Source: Gluconobacter morbifer G707 (GTDB taxonomy: Bacteria > Pseudomonadota > Alphaproteobacteria > Acetobacterales > Acetobacteraceae). From it: a DNA stretch of 46,554 nucleotides. A program made the position numbers and the translations under genes. The stretch lies in assembly GCF_000234355.1 (NCBI RefSeq), contig NZ_AGQV01000015.1:1-46554 (forward strand). The letters run 5' to 3'. Of this stretch, positions 9,834 to 19,265 are shown in pieces. Under the pieces are notes generated by a model. It made no database searches and had not been told where the DNA came from. It saw nothing but the letters and a program-made list of their open reading frames with translations. Position 1 is the first letter of the stretch, and every line of letters begins with the position of its first letter.

Positions 9834-10607
9834 ATGACGCTCTCCTTCACCAAAATGCACGGTCTGGGCAACGATTTCATCGTCATTGACGGCCGCCAGA
9901 TTCCGGTTGTCCTGCCAGACAGCCTTATCCGCAGACTCTGTGACCGGCATCTCGGAATCGGCTGTGACCAGCTTGTCCTTCTGTCCCCGGCCACGCTGGA
10001 GGGAGCGGACGTGCATGTCCGGTTTTTCAACCCTGACGGTTCGGAGGCTGGCGCCTGCGGCAATGCCTCGCGCTGCGTCGCGCTGTTTGTAGGGAACTCA
10101 CCCGTTCTTCAGACGCGCGCAGGGCTGCTGCCTACCACGCAGAAGGGGGAACAGTTTGCCATCAACATGGGAGCGGCGCGTCTGGACTGGCAGGACATTC
10201 CCCTCTCTCGACCCTGCGATACGCTGCATCTGCCGCTGGAAAACGCGGCGGCCTGTTCCATGGGGAACCCGCATGCCACGCTGTTCGGCGACATCGGGCG
10301 CGCCGAAACGCTGGGCCCGGTTCTGGAACGTGATCCGCTGTTCCCCGAGCGGGCCAATATCGGGTTTGCGCAGATCCTGTCCCCGGACCATATGCGTCTG
10401 CGGGTCTGGGAGCGGGGAGCGGGTCTGACGCTGGCCTGCGGTTCTGGCGCCTGTGCGGCTGTGGTCAACGCTGTGCGCCGGGGGCTGACAGAGCGGACCT
10501 GCACCGTGACGATGGACGGAGGCGATCTCACCATCACTTGGCAGGAGGATGGCACCGTTCTGATGACGGGGCCGGCCACCACCGTTTTCCACGGAACCCT
10601 TGCGTGA
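9834..10607 (+). CDS. dapF: diaminopimelate epimerase
   Basis: Converts LL- to meso-diaminopimelate for lysine and peptidoglycan synthesis; cofactor-free two-base enzyme. 257 residues from the chosen ATG, which gives the family start [11 protein letters not shown]. The two catalytic cysteines are Cys75 in GACGNASRC and Cys202 in ACGSGAC. In-frame ATGs at 9786 and 9819 would lengthen the N-terminus without family support; none has a strong ribosome binding site. The stop codon overlaps the GTG start of the next gene (GTGA), so dapF and mtaB are coupled. Confidence 0.96.
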   Translation: MTLSFTKMHGLGNDFIVIDGRQIPVVLPDSLIRRLCDRHLGIGCDQLVLLSPATLEGADVHVRFFNPDGSEAGACGNASRCVALFVGNSPVLQTRAGLLPTTQKGEQFAINMGAARLDWQDIPLSRPCDTLHLPLENAAACSMGNPHATLFGDIGRAETLGPVLERDPLFPERANIGFAQILSPDHMRLRVWERGAGLTLACGSGACAAVVNAVRRGLTERTCTVTMDGGDLTITWQEDGTVLMTGPATTVFHGTLA

Positions 10608-11803
10608 GCGCTCCTACTGTCCTGACGTTCGGCTGCCGGCTCAATGCGCATGAGAGTGATGGCATGTCCCATCATGCGCGGGGGCAGTCCGACACCATTA
10701 TCGTCAATACCTGTGCCGTGACTACTGCCGCTGAACGGCAGGCCCGGCAGGCCATCCGGCGCGCTCACCGGGAACATCCGGACGCGAAAATCGTCGTGAC
10801 AGGATGTGCTTCGGAAATCGATGCTGGCCGATGGGGCGCCCTGCCCGGCGTGACGCGCATCGTACCGAATGCAGAGAAGCTGAAACCGAAGACCTGGGGT
10901 GATACGGCTGGCGGGCTCCCTCCCTCCCGCCATGCCCGGGCGCTGCTTCAGGTACAGCAGGGATGCGACCATCGCTGTACGTTCTGCATCATTCCCTATG
11001 GTCGGGGCGATTCACACTCCACACCCGTGCCGGAAGCCATCAGCCGGGCGCGGACGCTGGTGGAGGCCGGACATCGGGAAATCGTCCTGACGGGAGTGGA
11101 CATCGCATCATGGCAGGGTACGGACGGGCGCGGACTGGGCACATTATGCCGCCGCCTGCTGGAGGCCGTGCCGGGAATCGCACGTCTGCGTCTGTCTTCC
11201 ATCGATCCTGTAGCGCTTGATCCCGAAACCGGAGATCCGGACCTGTGGTGGCTGCTGGAGCATGACGCCCGGCTGATGCCGCATCTGCATCTTTCGTTAC
11301 AGGCCGGGTCGGACCTGATCCTCAAACGCATGAAACGCCGCCATGACACGGCCCGTGTCGCCGCCATGCTGAGGCGTGTGCGTGCCCTGCGCCCTGATAT
11401 CGGGGTCGGGGCGGATCTGATCGCCGGATTCCCGACCGAAACGGACGCCCTGTTTCAGGAGACCCTGTCCTTCATCGAGGAACAGGATATCCCTTTCCTG
11501 CATATCTTTCCCTACAGTGAACGTCCCGGGACGCCGGCTGCCCGGATGCCTGCGGTGCCCAACGCCCGCAGGCAGGAGCGTGCGTCACATCTCCGCGCCG
11601 TCGGGGAAGCCAACAGGGATCGGTTTCTCCGCCGTTTCATCGGTCGGCCCGTCGATGTTCTGGTTGAAACGGCTGAAAGAGGACATTCGGCAGAGTTTGC
11701 ATCTGTCCGGCTGGAAGGAGCCGTTCCTTCGCGGGGCAGCGTCGTCACTGTCCGGCCCCACGCGGTTGAGAATGGATCACTTGTGGCAGAAATCCCCGCC
11801 TGA
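10604..11803 (+). CDS. mtaB: tRNA t6A37 methylthiotransferase (MtaB type)
   Basis: Radical-SAM enzyme that turns t6A37 into ms2t6A in tRNAs reading ANN codons. 399 residues. The N-terminal UPF0004 domain supplies three cysteines (TFGCRLN, NTCAVT, VTGCAS) for one 4Fe-4S cluster. The radical-SAM domain has [10 protein letters not shown]-terminal TRAM-like segment follows. The start is a GTG that overlaps the dapF stop (GTGA at 10604-10607) and yields [13 protein letters not shown], the expected family N-terminus. The dapF-mtaB-ftsY order is frequent in alphaproteobacteria. MiaB is the main alternative, but the short N-terminus and sequence fit MtaB better. Confidence 0.92.
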   Translation: MSAPTVLTFGCRLNAHESDGMSHHARGQSDTIIVNTCAVTTAAERQARQAIRRAHREHPDAKIVVTGCASEIDAGRWGALPGVTRIVPNAEKLKPKTWGDTAGGLPPSRHARALLQVQQGCDHRCTFCIIPYGRGDSHSTPVPEAISRARTLVEAGHREIVLTGVDIASWQGTDGRGLGTLCRRLLEAVPGIARLRLSSIDPVALDPETGDPDLWWLLEHDARLMPHLHLSLQAGSDLILKRMKRRHDTARVAAMLRRVRALRPDIGVGADLIAGFPTETDALFQETLSFIEEQDIPFLHIFPYSERPGTPAARMPAVPNARRQERASHLRAVGEANRDRFLRRFIGRPVDVLVETAERGHSAEFASVRLEGAVPSRGSVVTVRPHAVENGSLVAEIPA

Positions 11804-11863
11804 TTCGGTAGCAAATGCGCTCCTGCCCTTGACGTCCGGCCTGACCTGTCCGAACTCCGGGAC

Positions 11864-12853
11864 ATGGCTGGATTTTTCTCACGACTCAAACAGGGTCTTT
11901 CACGCTCGAGTTCACGGCTCGGTGCCGTGTTCACGCATCGCAAGCTCGACGAAACCGCTCTTGAAGAGCTGGAAGATGAGCTGATTGCCGCCGATCTCGG
12001 TCCGGTAGTCGCCGAGCGTGTAATCGAGAGCTTCCGGAGTTCGCGCTTCGGCAAGGATGTCACAAGCGATGAAATCCGGGATGCGCTTGCGACGGAAGTG
12101 GCCAGCGTTCTGGAACCGGTCGCCATTCCTTTCGAACCCGATCCGGCAAAAAAGCCGCATGTCGTGCTGGTCGTAGGAGTCAATGGCGTGGGCAAGACCA
12201 CGACCATTGGCAAGATGGCGCGCCTCTATTCCGAGGAAGGCAAGTCCGTCATGCTGGTCGCGGGCGATACGTTTCGTGCCGCGGCCGTTGAACAGCTTCA
12301 GGTCTGGGGGCAGCGCTCCAATGTGCCCGTCATCTCCGGCAAGCATGGCGCAGACGCCGCCGGGCTGGCCTATGACGGCCTCAAACGCGCAACCGAGGAA
12401 GGCACTGATCTTCTCCTCATCGATACGGCCGGGCGCCTGCACAACAAGGGTGCGCTGATGGAGGAACTGGCCAAGATCATCCGCGTCATGCAGAAGTTCG
12501 ACGCCACGGCCCCGCATTCCGTTCTGCTCGTGCTGGACGCCACAACCGGCCAGAACGCTCTTGAGCAGGTCCGGGTGTTCCGCGAACTCGTCAACGTCAC
12601 AGGGCTGATCGTCACGAAGCTGGATGGGTCGGCCCGGGGTGGCATCGTCGTAGCGCTGGCGGAACAGTTCAAACTGCCTGTGCATATGGTGGGTGTGGGC
12701 GAGCAGGCTGAAGATCTGCGTCCCTTCTCCGCGCAGGAATATGCCCGTGGCCTTGTCGGTGGGACGAACGATCTGGCGGCCAAGCTGGTGGAAAGCCAGC
12801 AGGAGGCCTCCGAAGAGGCGTTGCCAGAAGCTCCGTCGCACGCCGAAGACTGA
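11864..12853 (+). CDS. ftsY: signal recognition particle receptor FtsY
   Basis: GTPase that docks the SRP-ribosome complex at the inner membrane for co-translational insertion. 329 residues. It opens with an amphipathic membrane-binding helix (MAGFFSRLKQGL) and lacks the long acidic A domain of E. coli FtsY, as is usual in alphaproteobacteria. The N helical bundle spans about 25-90. The G domain has GVNGVGKTTT, DTFRAAA, DTAGRL and TKLDGSARGG. It starts 60 bases after mtaB and is probably in the same transcript. It ends at a hairpin shared with the convergent gene. Confidence 0.97.
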   Translation: MAGFFSRLKQGLSRSSSRLGAVFTHRKLDETALEELEDELIAADLGPVVAERVIESFRSSRFGKDVTSDEIRDALATEVASVLEPVAIPFEPDPAKKPHVVLVVGVNGVGKTTTIGKMARLYSEEGKSVMLVAGDTFRAAAVEQLQVWGQRSNVPVISGKHGADAAGLAYDGLKRATEEGTDLLLIDTAGRLHNKGALMEELAKIIRVMQKFDATAPHSVLLVLDATTGQNALEQVRVFRELVNVTGLIVTKLDGSARGGIVVALAEQFKLPVHMVGVGEQAEDLRPFSAQEYARGLVGGTNDLAAKLVESQQEASEEALPEAPSHAED

Positions 12854-12864
12854 TCAGGCGGTCA

Positions 12865-12892
12865 TCGGGCGCGTCTTTCAGGATGCGCCCGA
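12865..12892. terminator. hairpin between convergent ftsY and membrane-protein gene
   Basis: TCGGGCGC at 12865-12872 is perfectly inverted as GCGCCCGA at 12885-12892. It starts 12 bases after the ftsY stop and covers the stop of the convergent gene. No T-tract follows, so it may act as an RNA 3'-end stabiliser or a weak terminator. Confidence 0.55.
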
Positions 12893-13348
12893 CGTATCAT
12901 CCGGAACGCTCCACTCTTTCCGCAGAACGGCGATACGCTTTTCGATGGCCCTGCGCTCACGGCGGGCGACATCCGCGTACCACAGGCGCGTGCCAATGGA
13001 TGACCCTTCCGCCACCAGCCATGCCGCCCCGACGGCCATCCAGTCCAGCAGCAGCGTCAGGGGTTGCAGAACAAGTTCCAGACAGGTCTGCCAGTCCCCT
13101 GCGGAACGCCAGGCCTCCCGCAGGGGATGGACCATGACGGCCCCGACATAGAACATGACCACCATCAAGCGCTGCCGGTCCGCGTCCGGATCGAAAAGAC
13201 GCAGGAACAGGAGCGGCAACAGCAGCATCAGCATGACCAGCAGGCTGCCTGGCGCATAAGCCAGCAGCAGACCAACAATCAGGCCATGCCACCACTGGAA
13301 CAGGGGACGTTTTTCTCCTCCCGCAGCGCCAGCCCTAAAAACTGCCAT
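12878..13348 (-). CDS. small membrane protein paired with the pseudokinase
   Basis: 156 residues, no recognised family. A hydrophobic N-terminal half carries about two to three membrane segments (around WWHGLIVGLLLAY, MLMLLLPLLFL and MVVMFYVGAVMV). A further hydrophobic stretch near 95-115 is followed by a charged C-terminal helix rich in Arg, Glu and Lys (RRERRAIEKRIAVLRKEW). It begins 9 bases after the stop of the pseudokinase-like gene, so both are almost certainly one transcript. The upstream protein also ends in a membrane segment. I infer that the two form a membrane complex; the function is unknown. Confidence 0.75.
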   Translation of the reverse strand: MAVFRAGAAGGEKRPLFQWWHGLIVGLLLAYAPGSLLVMLMLLLPLLFLRLFDPDADRQRLMVVMFYVGAVMVHPLREAWRSAGDWQTCLELVLQPLTLLLDWMAVGAAWLVAEGSSIGTRLWYADVARRERRAIEKRIAVLRKEWSVPDDTSGAS

Positions 13349-13357
13349 TGTTGCTTC

Positions 13358-15328
13358 TCACTGACAGAATTCCAGCCAGACACTCGCCATGGCCACGGCG
13401 ATCCCGGCCAGAAGGGAAAAGAACTCGCCCGCATCCCGCGCGCGCCGGTCATTGATGGTACGCTGCGCCGGCTCCTGCACCAGAAGCTCCTGAAGGTGCA
13501 GGATTTCCTCTTCCGCCGCCGCAGCCAGACGCTGGTCTTCCCGCAGGCCGGAGACATCATTTACAATGGACAGAAAGCGCGTCAGATCGCCCCTTTTCGC
13601 TTCCCTGACCAGAGCGTCCCGCCGTTTTGCCCGGTTGGTCCGGCTGCGCCACTGGTTCAGTTCTCCTTCCAGCAGGGGAAGCGCGCGTCCTGCGATCGTC
13701 CGCAGGGACGTTTTGTCAAAATGACGCTGGGCAGCGGCCATCAGAGTCAGATCGGACAGCCAGAGCGGCAACCCTGCCTTTTGCGCATGCGACAGGGGGA
13801 TGATGCCGCCTTCCGCATAGTGACTGTCCAGGAAAAGCCGCATCTGCTCATCCAGAAACCCTGTCCGCGCCACAACCTCCTGCGGAAGTTCACCCTCTCC
13901 TGTATGGTGTTCAAGCCAGCCCAGCAGACCGCCCGGCAACGAAATCCGGAAGGACAGGCAGCGGGAGGACAGGCAAATCAGATACCTGTTCCAGTCATAG
14001 GGGAGGCGACGGACCTGTTCCGTCCCCTGCAAGCCTGCGCGCCGGACATCCATCATGACCCTGTGCATCTGCTCATCCATCAGGTCAGACAGATGCAGCG
14101 CTTCGAAAAGATCGGGATTGGAGATCAGAAAGCTGGTCATGTTCTGGATGTTGCGGCTTTCCTCCGGGCCAACGATACCGGTCATGCACTGCACCAGCAT
14201 CTGTGGCAGGGCATCCGGCCAGAACCATCGACCGCCCCAGAACATGGGTGCGGCCGGGTCGAGGATGGCAATGGCGCGCGTCAGGGTCATGGTCGCGGCA
14301 TCACCGCCCCGACTGGTGCCTGCTGAGAGAAAAGGGGTACTGATCTGTTCGATCAGACTTCCCATGGCAGAGCGTTCAAGCTCCCGGTAAAGCCACTGCG
14401 ACACGATCCTGCGCTGAAGAAGGGACGAAAACTCTGCCGGGTACTGCCCCGCATACCAGGCCAGGGCGCGGGGTGTGCGGACCTTTACGCCACCGATGAG
14501 CAGAGGCGCGCGGGCAGGAATTTCAGGGTGGATAGTGAACAGTTTGTTGGGCGCAATGGTGCTCAGGTCCCAGGGTGAGGGACGACTGTCCGGCTGATCC
14601 GCCAGCATGGCTTCAAGAAGGGAGACCAGCCCGGGCGGGATGTTCTGCCCGTCCATATAGGCTGCTGCTGTCCCCATATCGAAGCGACGCTTCAGGATCT
14701 CCACGTCGGACAGTCCCTCAAGAGGCCGTCTGCCCGTGGCGAGCATCAGGATCAGGACGCCGAGGGAGAAAATGTCGCAGGGAAGCGTGCCCTCTCCACG
14801 CGCGGCGGGCACGCAGACGGCCGCGGACAGCGGCTCGAACAGGACCGGCTGTTTCTCCGCCGGCGGGGTAAGGCCCAAGGGCCCCAGAATGAGACGGTGA
14901 ATACCCTGCGCCAGAAACAGGTTATCCGGGCGGATGGCGCGGCAGGGAATGCCGGCATCCTGCAGGGCCTGAAGGAGATTGGCCAATGGACGGATCACGC
15001 CGTCGATGAGTTGCCCTTCCGTCCAGATACCGGGCTTGTCAGTCAGGGGCGGTCCGGGTGGATTGGGACAGATGACCCAGAGCGCACCTTCCTGATATTC
15101 ATAGGCGTGTATCGGAACGAGATTTTCATGCCGGAAGCGCAGGATGTCATCGAGACGCGGCGATGGCGCAACCGGCGCGAGCGCAAGATAGGACGCACCC
15201 GAGGCTGAAATATCCTGCGCGGAACAGGCCGGGCAACCACCGAGGCCAGGCTGTTTCCGGTCAGGATTGACCAGATAGCGTTCGGCGATAACGAGTTCAG
15301 GACTGTCCGCTCTGTTCTGGTAGGCCAT
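13358..15328 (-). CDS. protein kinase-like protein lacking catalytic residues (pseudokinase), membrane-anchored
   Basis: 656 residues. Residues about 15-270 follow the outline of a Ser/Thr protein kinase: RHENLVPIHAYE in the N lobe, then CRAIRPDN at 129-136 where HRDxKPxN is expected, then LGPLG at 148-152 in place of DFG, and a well kept DIFSLGVLILMLATGRRP at 185-202. The catalytic Asp (HRD) is Ala, the metal Asp (DFG) is lost, and no VAIK lysine is evident, so kinase activity is not expected. Residues 280-620 are a large helical region of no recognised family. The C-terminus has a single membrane segment (FFSLLAGIAVAMASVWL). The start has only a distant GGAG. It is the first gene of a two-gene unit. 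Confidence 0.8.
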   Translation of the reverse strand: MAYQNRADSPELVIAERYLVNPDRKQPGLGGCPACSAQDISASGASYLALAPVAPSPRLDDILRFRHENLVPIHAYEYQEGALWVICPNPPGPPLTDKPGIWTEGQLIDGVIRPLANLLQALQDAGIPCRAIRPDNLFLAQGIHRLILGPLGLTPPAEKQPVLFEPLSAAVCVPAARGEGTLPCDIFSLGVLILMLATGRRPLEGLSDVEILKRRFDMGTAAAYMDGQNIPPGLVSLLEAMLADQPDSRPSPWDLSTIAPNKLFTIHPEIPARAPLLIGGVKVRTPRALAWYAGQYPAEFSSLLQRRIVSQWLYRELERSAMGSLIEQISTPFLSAGTSRGGDAATMTLTRAIAILDPAAPMFWGGRWFWPDALPQMLVQCMTGIVGPEESRNIQNMTSFLISNPDLFEALHLSDLMDEQMHRVMMDVRRAGLQGTEQVRRLPYDWNRYLICLSSRCLSFRISLPGGLLGWLEHHTGEGELPQEVVARTGFLDEQMRLFLDSHYAEGGIIPLSHAQKAGLPLWLSDLTLMAAAQRHFDKTSLRTIAGRALPLLEGELNQWRSRTNRAKRRDALVREAKRGDLTRFLSIVNDVSGLREDQRLAAAAEEEILHLQELLVQEPAQRTINDRRARDAGEFFSLLAGIAVAMASVWLEFCQ

Positions 15329-15424
15329 GGGTGTTCTGTCGTCTCCCTCCTGCCCGGTCGCTTATGCCCGACAGGAGTTGAGACTTCGTTAATGCCGGGA
15401 CCATATCCGGCATTCCGCAAGAGG

Positions 15425-16714
15425 TCAGTCTTCGAACGGATCCCGCATCAGAATGGTGTCGTCGCGTTCGGGGCTGGTGGACAACAGCGTGACGGGTGCT
15501 TCGATCAGTTCCTCGATCCGGCGGACATACTTGATGGCCTGCGCCGGGAGTTCGGCCCAGGAGCGCGCGCCGGCGGTCGTTTCCTTCCAGCCGGGCATCG
15601 TTTCGTAAACCGGCTTGACGCGGGCCTGCGCGCCCGGCGCGGAAGGGAAGCTTTCGATCTGCTTTCCATCCAGTTCGTAACCGATGCAGATGGAAATTTC
15701 ATCCAGCCCGTCCAAGACGTCCAGCTTCGTCAAAGCAATGCCGCTCACTCCACCGACGCGCGCCGCACGCCGGATCAGAACGGCGTCAAACCAGCCGCAG
15801 CGGCGGGGACGCCCCGTATTTGTCCCGAATTCATGACCACGCTCTCCGATCAGGCGACCCGTGTCATCGTGAAGTTCGGTCGGAAACGGTCCCTCGCCCA
15901 CGCGGGTCGTGTACGCCTTGGCAATCCCGAGAACGAAGCCGACCGCTGCGGGGCCCATGCCGCTTCCGGACGCGGCGACGGCGGCGACCGTGTTGGAACT
16001 GGTCACGAAGGGGTAGGTGCCGTGATCGACATCGAGCATGACCGCCTGCGCACCCTCGAACAGGATGCGGCGACCCGCGCGGCGGGCTTCATCCAGACGG
16101 TCCCAGGCCTGGCAGGAATAGGGCAGAAGCCGGGGCGTGATCTCCGTGAGGAAGTCCCTGAGCTGCTCCTTGGTGAAGGTCTCGGCGCCCAGACCGGCCA
16201 GCAGCGTATTGTGATGCAGGAGGAGTTCGTCCAGCTTCCAGTCCAGTGTTTCCGGCTCTGCCAGATCGCAGATCCGGATGGCGCGGCGCGCGACCTTGTC
16301 TTCGTAGGCCGGACCGATTCCGCGGCCTGTCGTGCCGATCTTATGGTCGCCACGGGCCGCTTCACGGGCACGGTCGAGCGCGCCATGCACCGGCAGGATC
16401 AGAGGTGCGTTCTCGGCGATCCACAGCGTTTCCGGCGTGACGGTCAGGCCCTGCGCCGTCACACGGTCGATCTCGGCCATGAGAGCTTTCGGATCGACGA
16501 CGACGCCATTGCCGATCACACCGATCTTTCCCCGTACGAGACCCGATGGCAGCAGGGACAGCTTGTAAACCTGATCGCCTACGACGAGCGTATGACCGGC
16601 ATTGTGACCGCCTTGGAAACGGACAACAATATCCGCGCGGCTGGCGAGCCAGTCCACGATCTTGCCTTTGCCTTCGTCGCCCCACTGGGTTCCGATAACG
16701 GTGACATTGGACAT
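15425..16714 (-). CDS. purA: adenylosuccinate synthetase
   Basis: GTP-dependent ligation of IMP and aspartate to adenylosuccinate, the first committed step to AMP. 429 residues, standard length. The N-terminus has [14 protein letters not shown] (P-loop), followed by [10 protein letters not shown] with the catalytic His, and [13 protein letters not shown] for IMP binding. The C-terminal part has TKLDVLDG for guanine binding. The ATG at 16714 is preceded by AAGGAAG 7 bases away; a longer frame upstream is not supported. It lies 55 bases after hisZ in a serC-hisZ-purA run. Its product links to the nearby purine-nucleoside salvage cluster only in broad terms. Confidence 0.97.
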   Translation of the reverse strand: MSNVTVIGTQWGDEGKGKIVDWLASRADIVVRFQGGHNAGHTLVVGDQVYKLSLLPSGLVRGKIGVIGNGVVVDPKALMAEIDRVTAQGLTVTPETLWIAENAPLILPVHGALDRAREAARGDHKIGTTGRGIGPAYEDKVARRAIRICDLAEPETLDWKLDELLLHHNTLLAGLGAETFTKEQLRDFLTEITPRLLPYSCQAWDRLDEARRAGRRILFEGAQAVMLDVDHGTYPFVTSSNTVAAVAASGSGMGPAAVGFVLGIAKAYTTRVGEGPFPTELHDDTGRLIGERGHEFGTNTGRPRRCGWFDAVLIRRAARVGGVSGIALTKLDVLDGLDEISICIGYELDGKQIESFPSAPGAQARVKPVYETMPGWKETTAGARSWAELPAQAIKYVRRIEELIEAPVTLLSTSPERDDTILMRDPFED

Positions 16715-16769
16715 GAACTGACTTCCTTGATCCTGAAAATTCGTGTGCGGAGGGGTATAACGGGCAGGA

Positions 16770-17909
16770 TCAGAGCGGCTGTGCCGCGCCATCCTGCCAG
16801 ACATGGGTGCAGCGCAGATGCCGCGCCTCGACCGTCAGATCACTCTCGTGACCGAGCGCCGGGACCGTTGCAAATCCGGCACGATGCAGCGCAATGAGGC
16901 TGTCCTGGTCCAGTTCCATCGGCACGTAGCAGCGCGGGCGGGGAGACGGACGGGGTGCTGCCTTCAGCAGGGCCTGCGGACGCAGCGTCAGGCCGCAGGC
17001 CGGCTCCTGCCCGGCCAGATAGCGCCCGCCCCGCCCCAGTTCCTCACGCGACGTGTTGGAAAAGACCGTGACGCAGAGGCCGGTATGGTACTGCCAGCCC
17101 CGGAAATCGACCGGATCGATGGTCAGACGCAGCGCAGGCATCCGTTCACGAATGACGGCAACGACACCGGCCAGACGCTCGAACTGCGCGCGGCTGGCCG
17201 GGGGCCAGTCCAGTGCGGCGAGGATGTCCAGGGCACGGTCTGCCGGGCCGGCGGCCCGCAGCATGACGGCCAGCATCCCCGCGACCGGCCCGCCGAGTTC
17301 CGCCACGGCGCTGGCATCTTTGCGGTCCAGTGCGTGGATCAGGCCCTCCCGGTCAACTTCGGAAACGGCACCCTCGATCAGGCCCATCACGAGACCGGGC
17401 ATGGACAGATCGAAGGACACACCTTCGATCCCGAGTTCCTCAAGGGCTTTCGCACCAAGAATGATGACTTCGGCGTCCGCCTGTGCGGAATCGGGGCCGA
17501 TCAGCTCGATTCCGGCCTGCGAGACCTGCCGGTCTGACTCGCGTCCCGCCGTGCCGATGACAATGCAGCTTCCGGAATAGGACAGCCTCAGCGGTCGCGG
17601 GGCATCCTGAAGACGGACACTGGCGATCCGAGCGATCTGCGTTGTCATGTCGGGACGCAGGGCCATCATGCGATGGCTGTTCGGATCCATCAGGCGGAAG
17701 GTCTGGGTTGCGAGGGCCGCACCGGAGCCACTGAGAAGAGACGTTTCGAATTCCAGCATCGGCGGACGGACACGCTCGTAGCCGTGGCGCGAGAATGCCT
17801 CCATGACGCACGCGATGCCGCGCGCCTCCGCCTCCGCCTCACCCGGCAGAAGATCGGCGAAACCGGACGGCAGAAGGGCGGTGCTCGGTGTTTCGGAATA
17901 CAGATTCAT
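16770..17909 (-). CDS. hisZ: ATP phosphoribosyltransferase regulatory subunit HisZ
   Basis: 379-residue paralogue of histidyl-tRNA synthetase that lacks tRNA charging and forms a complex with short-form HisG, giving histidine-sensitive control of the first histidine step. The class II synthetase core is visible: [11 protein letters not shown] at the N-terminus, motif-2-like [16 protein letters not shown], and a conserved [11 protein letters not shown] and GRGGRY block. The anticodon-binding domain of true HisRS is missing, and the length fits HisZ. Its ATG overlaps the serC stop (ATGA at 17906-17909). hisG is not in the window. Confidence 0.93.
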   Translation of the reverse strand: MNLYSETPSTALLPSGFADLLPGEAEAEARGIACVMEAFSRHGYERVRPPMLEFETSLLSGSGAALATQTFRLMDPNSHRMMALRPDMTTQIARIASVRLQDAPRPLRLSYSGSCIVIGTAGRESDRQVSQAGIELIGPDSAQADAEVIILGAKALEELGIEGVSFDLSMPGLVMGLIEGAVSEVDREGLIHALDRKDASAVAELGGPVAGMLAVMLRAAGPADRALDILAALDWPPASRAQFERLAGVVAVIRERMPALRLTIDPVDFRGWQYHTGLCVTVFSNTSREELGRGGRYLAGQEPACGLTLRPQALLKAAPRPSPRPRCYVPMELDQDSLIALHRAGFATVPALGHESDLTVEARHLRCTHVWQDGAAQPL

Positions 17910-19063
17910 CCCGCGAATTCCCGGCGTGTTTCTTCATGGGCCCAGTCAAGCCACGGCAGCAGGCCCCTGATGTCATCCGCGTCCACCGTGGCGCCGCCCC
18001 AGATCCGCAGACCGGGAGGAGCATCACGGTAGGATGCAAGGTCATAACCCGCACCTTCCTTGGCCACGAGACCGGTCAGATGCTTGACCGCCCGGCTGCG
18101 CGCCTCCGGAGACAGGGCCTCGAACCACGGCGCAGTAATTTTCAGGCAGATGGAGGTCCAGGAACGTTTTGCCTCGTCCTGCGCAAGAAAGGACACCCAG
18201 TCCGACGTTTTTACCCACTCCGTCACAACGGACAGGTTCTGCCGGGAGCGGGCTTTCAGCGCGGGCAGCCCGCCGATCTCCTCGGCCCAGCGCAGCCCAT
18301 CCAGAGCATCCTCGACGCAGAGCATGGATGGGGTGTTGATCGTATCCCCTTCGAAGATGGCTTCGATCAGGCCTTTCCTGTTGGCCAGGCGGAAAACCTT
18401 GGGCAGCGCACGGGGCGCGGGCCGGGCCAGACGGGCGGCGGCCTTCGGGCTCAGGGCCACCATGCCATGCGCGGCTTCCCCACCCAGCGCCTTCTGCCAG
18501 GACCAGGTCACGATATCCAGCCGATCCCAGGGAAGATCCATTGCAAAAGCGGCGGAGGTGGCGTCACAGATCACCAGCCCCGCATGATCGGCCGGGATGG
18601 CACTGGCATCCGGGATGCAGACGCCGGAGGTCGTGCCGTTCCATGTCAGGACGACGTCCCGGCTCCAGTCCACCTGCGTCAGGTCCGGCAGTTCACCATA
18701 GGGCGCTTCGAGGACGCGAAGATCTTCAATCCCCAGAACATCCCGCAGGTCCTGCGCCCAGATCCCGGAAAAACTCTCGAAGGACAGGACGTCAATTCCG
18801 CGTTCGCCGGCAAGGGACCAGAGGATCATCTCCACCGCGCCGGTATCGGAGGCTGGAACGATGCCGACACGCCAGTCCTCAGGAATACCAAGGACACGCT
18901 GCGAGCAGATGATGACGTCCTTCAGACGTGCCCGGCCTTCGGCAGAACGGTGAGACCGGCCCAGCAGGGCCTGCTCCAGTCCCTGAAGGGACCATCCGGG
19001 ACGTTTGGCACAGGGACCGGAGGAAAAGAACGGGCGGGAGGGCTTAACGGTCGGCTTGGACAT
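17906..19063 (-). CDS. serC: phosphoserine aminotransferase
   Basis: PLP enzyme making 3-phosphoserine from 3-phosphohydroxypyruvate and glutamate, in serine and pyridoxine synthesis. 385 residues, of the longer alphaproteobacterial/archaeal-type group. The N-terminus has [14 protein letters not shown], and the PLP lysine lies in [17 protein letters not shown]-terminal [11 protein letters not shown] follows. The ATG at 19063 gives MSKPTVKP; a longer frame reaches the tRNA-Leu CCA end and is not credible. serA (phosphoglycerate dehydrogenase), which often sits between serC and hisZ in alphaproteobacteria, is absent here; serC is instead fused by overlap to hisZ. Confidence 0.95.
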   Translation of the reverse strand: MSKPTVKPSRPFFSSGPCAKRPGWSLQGLEQALLGRSHRSAEGRARLKDVIICSQRVLGIPEDWRVGIVPASDTGAVEMILWSLAGERGIDVLSFESFSGIWAQDLRDVLGIEDLRVLEAPYGELPDLTQVDWSRDVVLTWNGTTSGVCIPDASAIPADHAGLVICDATSAAFAMDLPWDRLDIVTWSWQKALGGEAAHGMVALSPKAAARLARPAPRALPKVFRLANRKGLIEAIFEGDTINTPSMLCVEDALDGLRWAEEIGGLPALKARSRQNLSVVTEWVKTSDWVSFLAQDEAKRSWTSICLKITAPWFEALSPEARSRAVKHLTGLVAKEGAGYDLASYRDAPPGLRIWGGATVDADDIRGLLPWLDWAHEETRREFAG

Positions 19064-19122
19064 GCACGTTCCGGGGCTTGAGCGGTCCTGGGGAGCCTTT
19101 CCGGGGTGGAAAAGGCCAGTCA

Positions 19123-19206
19123 TGGTGCGAGAGAGGGGACTCGAACCCCTATGCCTTTCGGCGGTCGATTTTGAGCCGACTGCGTCTACCGTTCCGCCAC
19201 TCTCGC
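19123..19206 (-). tRNA. tRNA-Leu (anticodon CAA)
   Basis: Read on the minus strand, a GCGAGAG acceptor strand pairs with CTCTCGC. The D arm contains GGCGGAACGGTAGACGC. The anticodon stem GTCGG/TCGAC encloses loop CTCAAAA with anticodon CAA. A variable arm of the class II type and a TTCGAGT T-loop follow. CCA is encoded (19123-19125). It reads UUG codons. It sits between argC and serC on the same strand. Confidence 0.96.
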
Positions 19207-19265
19207 GTAAGCGGGCAAGACCCTAGTGCATTCGCAACAAAAGGACCAGACCCCTGACGAAGCTA

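Noticed and set aside
13064-14326. 420-residue plus-strand frame opposite the pseudokinase
   Set aside because: Shadow frame rich in Gln/Arg/Gly; the minus-strand reading has kinase-like blocks and a membrane anchor.
15392-16897. 501-residue plus-strand frame opposite purA
   Set aside because: Antisense shadow of a clearly recognised purA.
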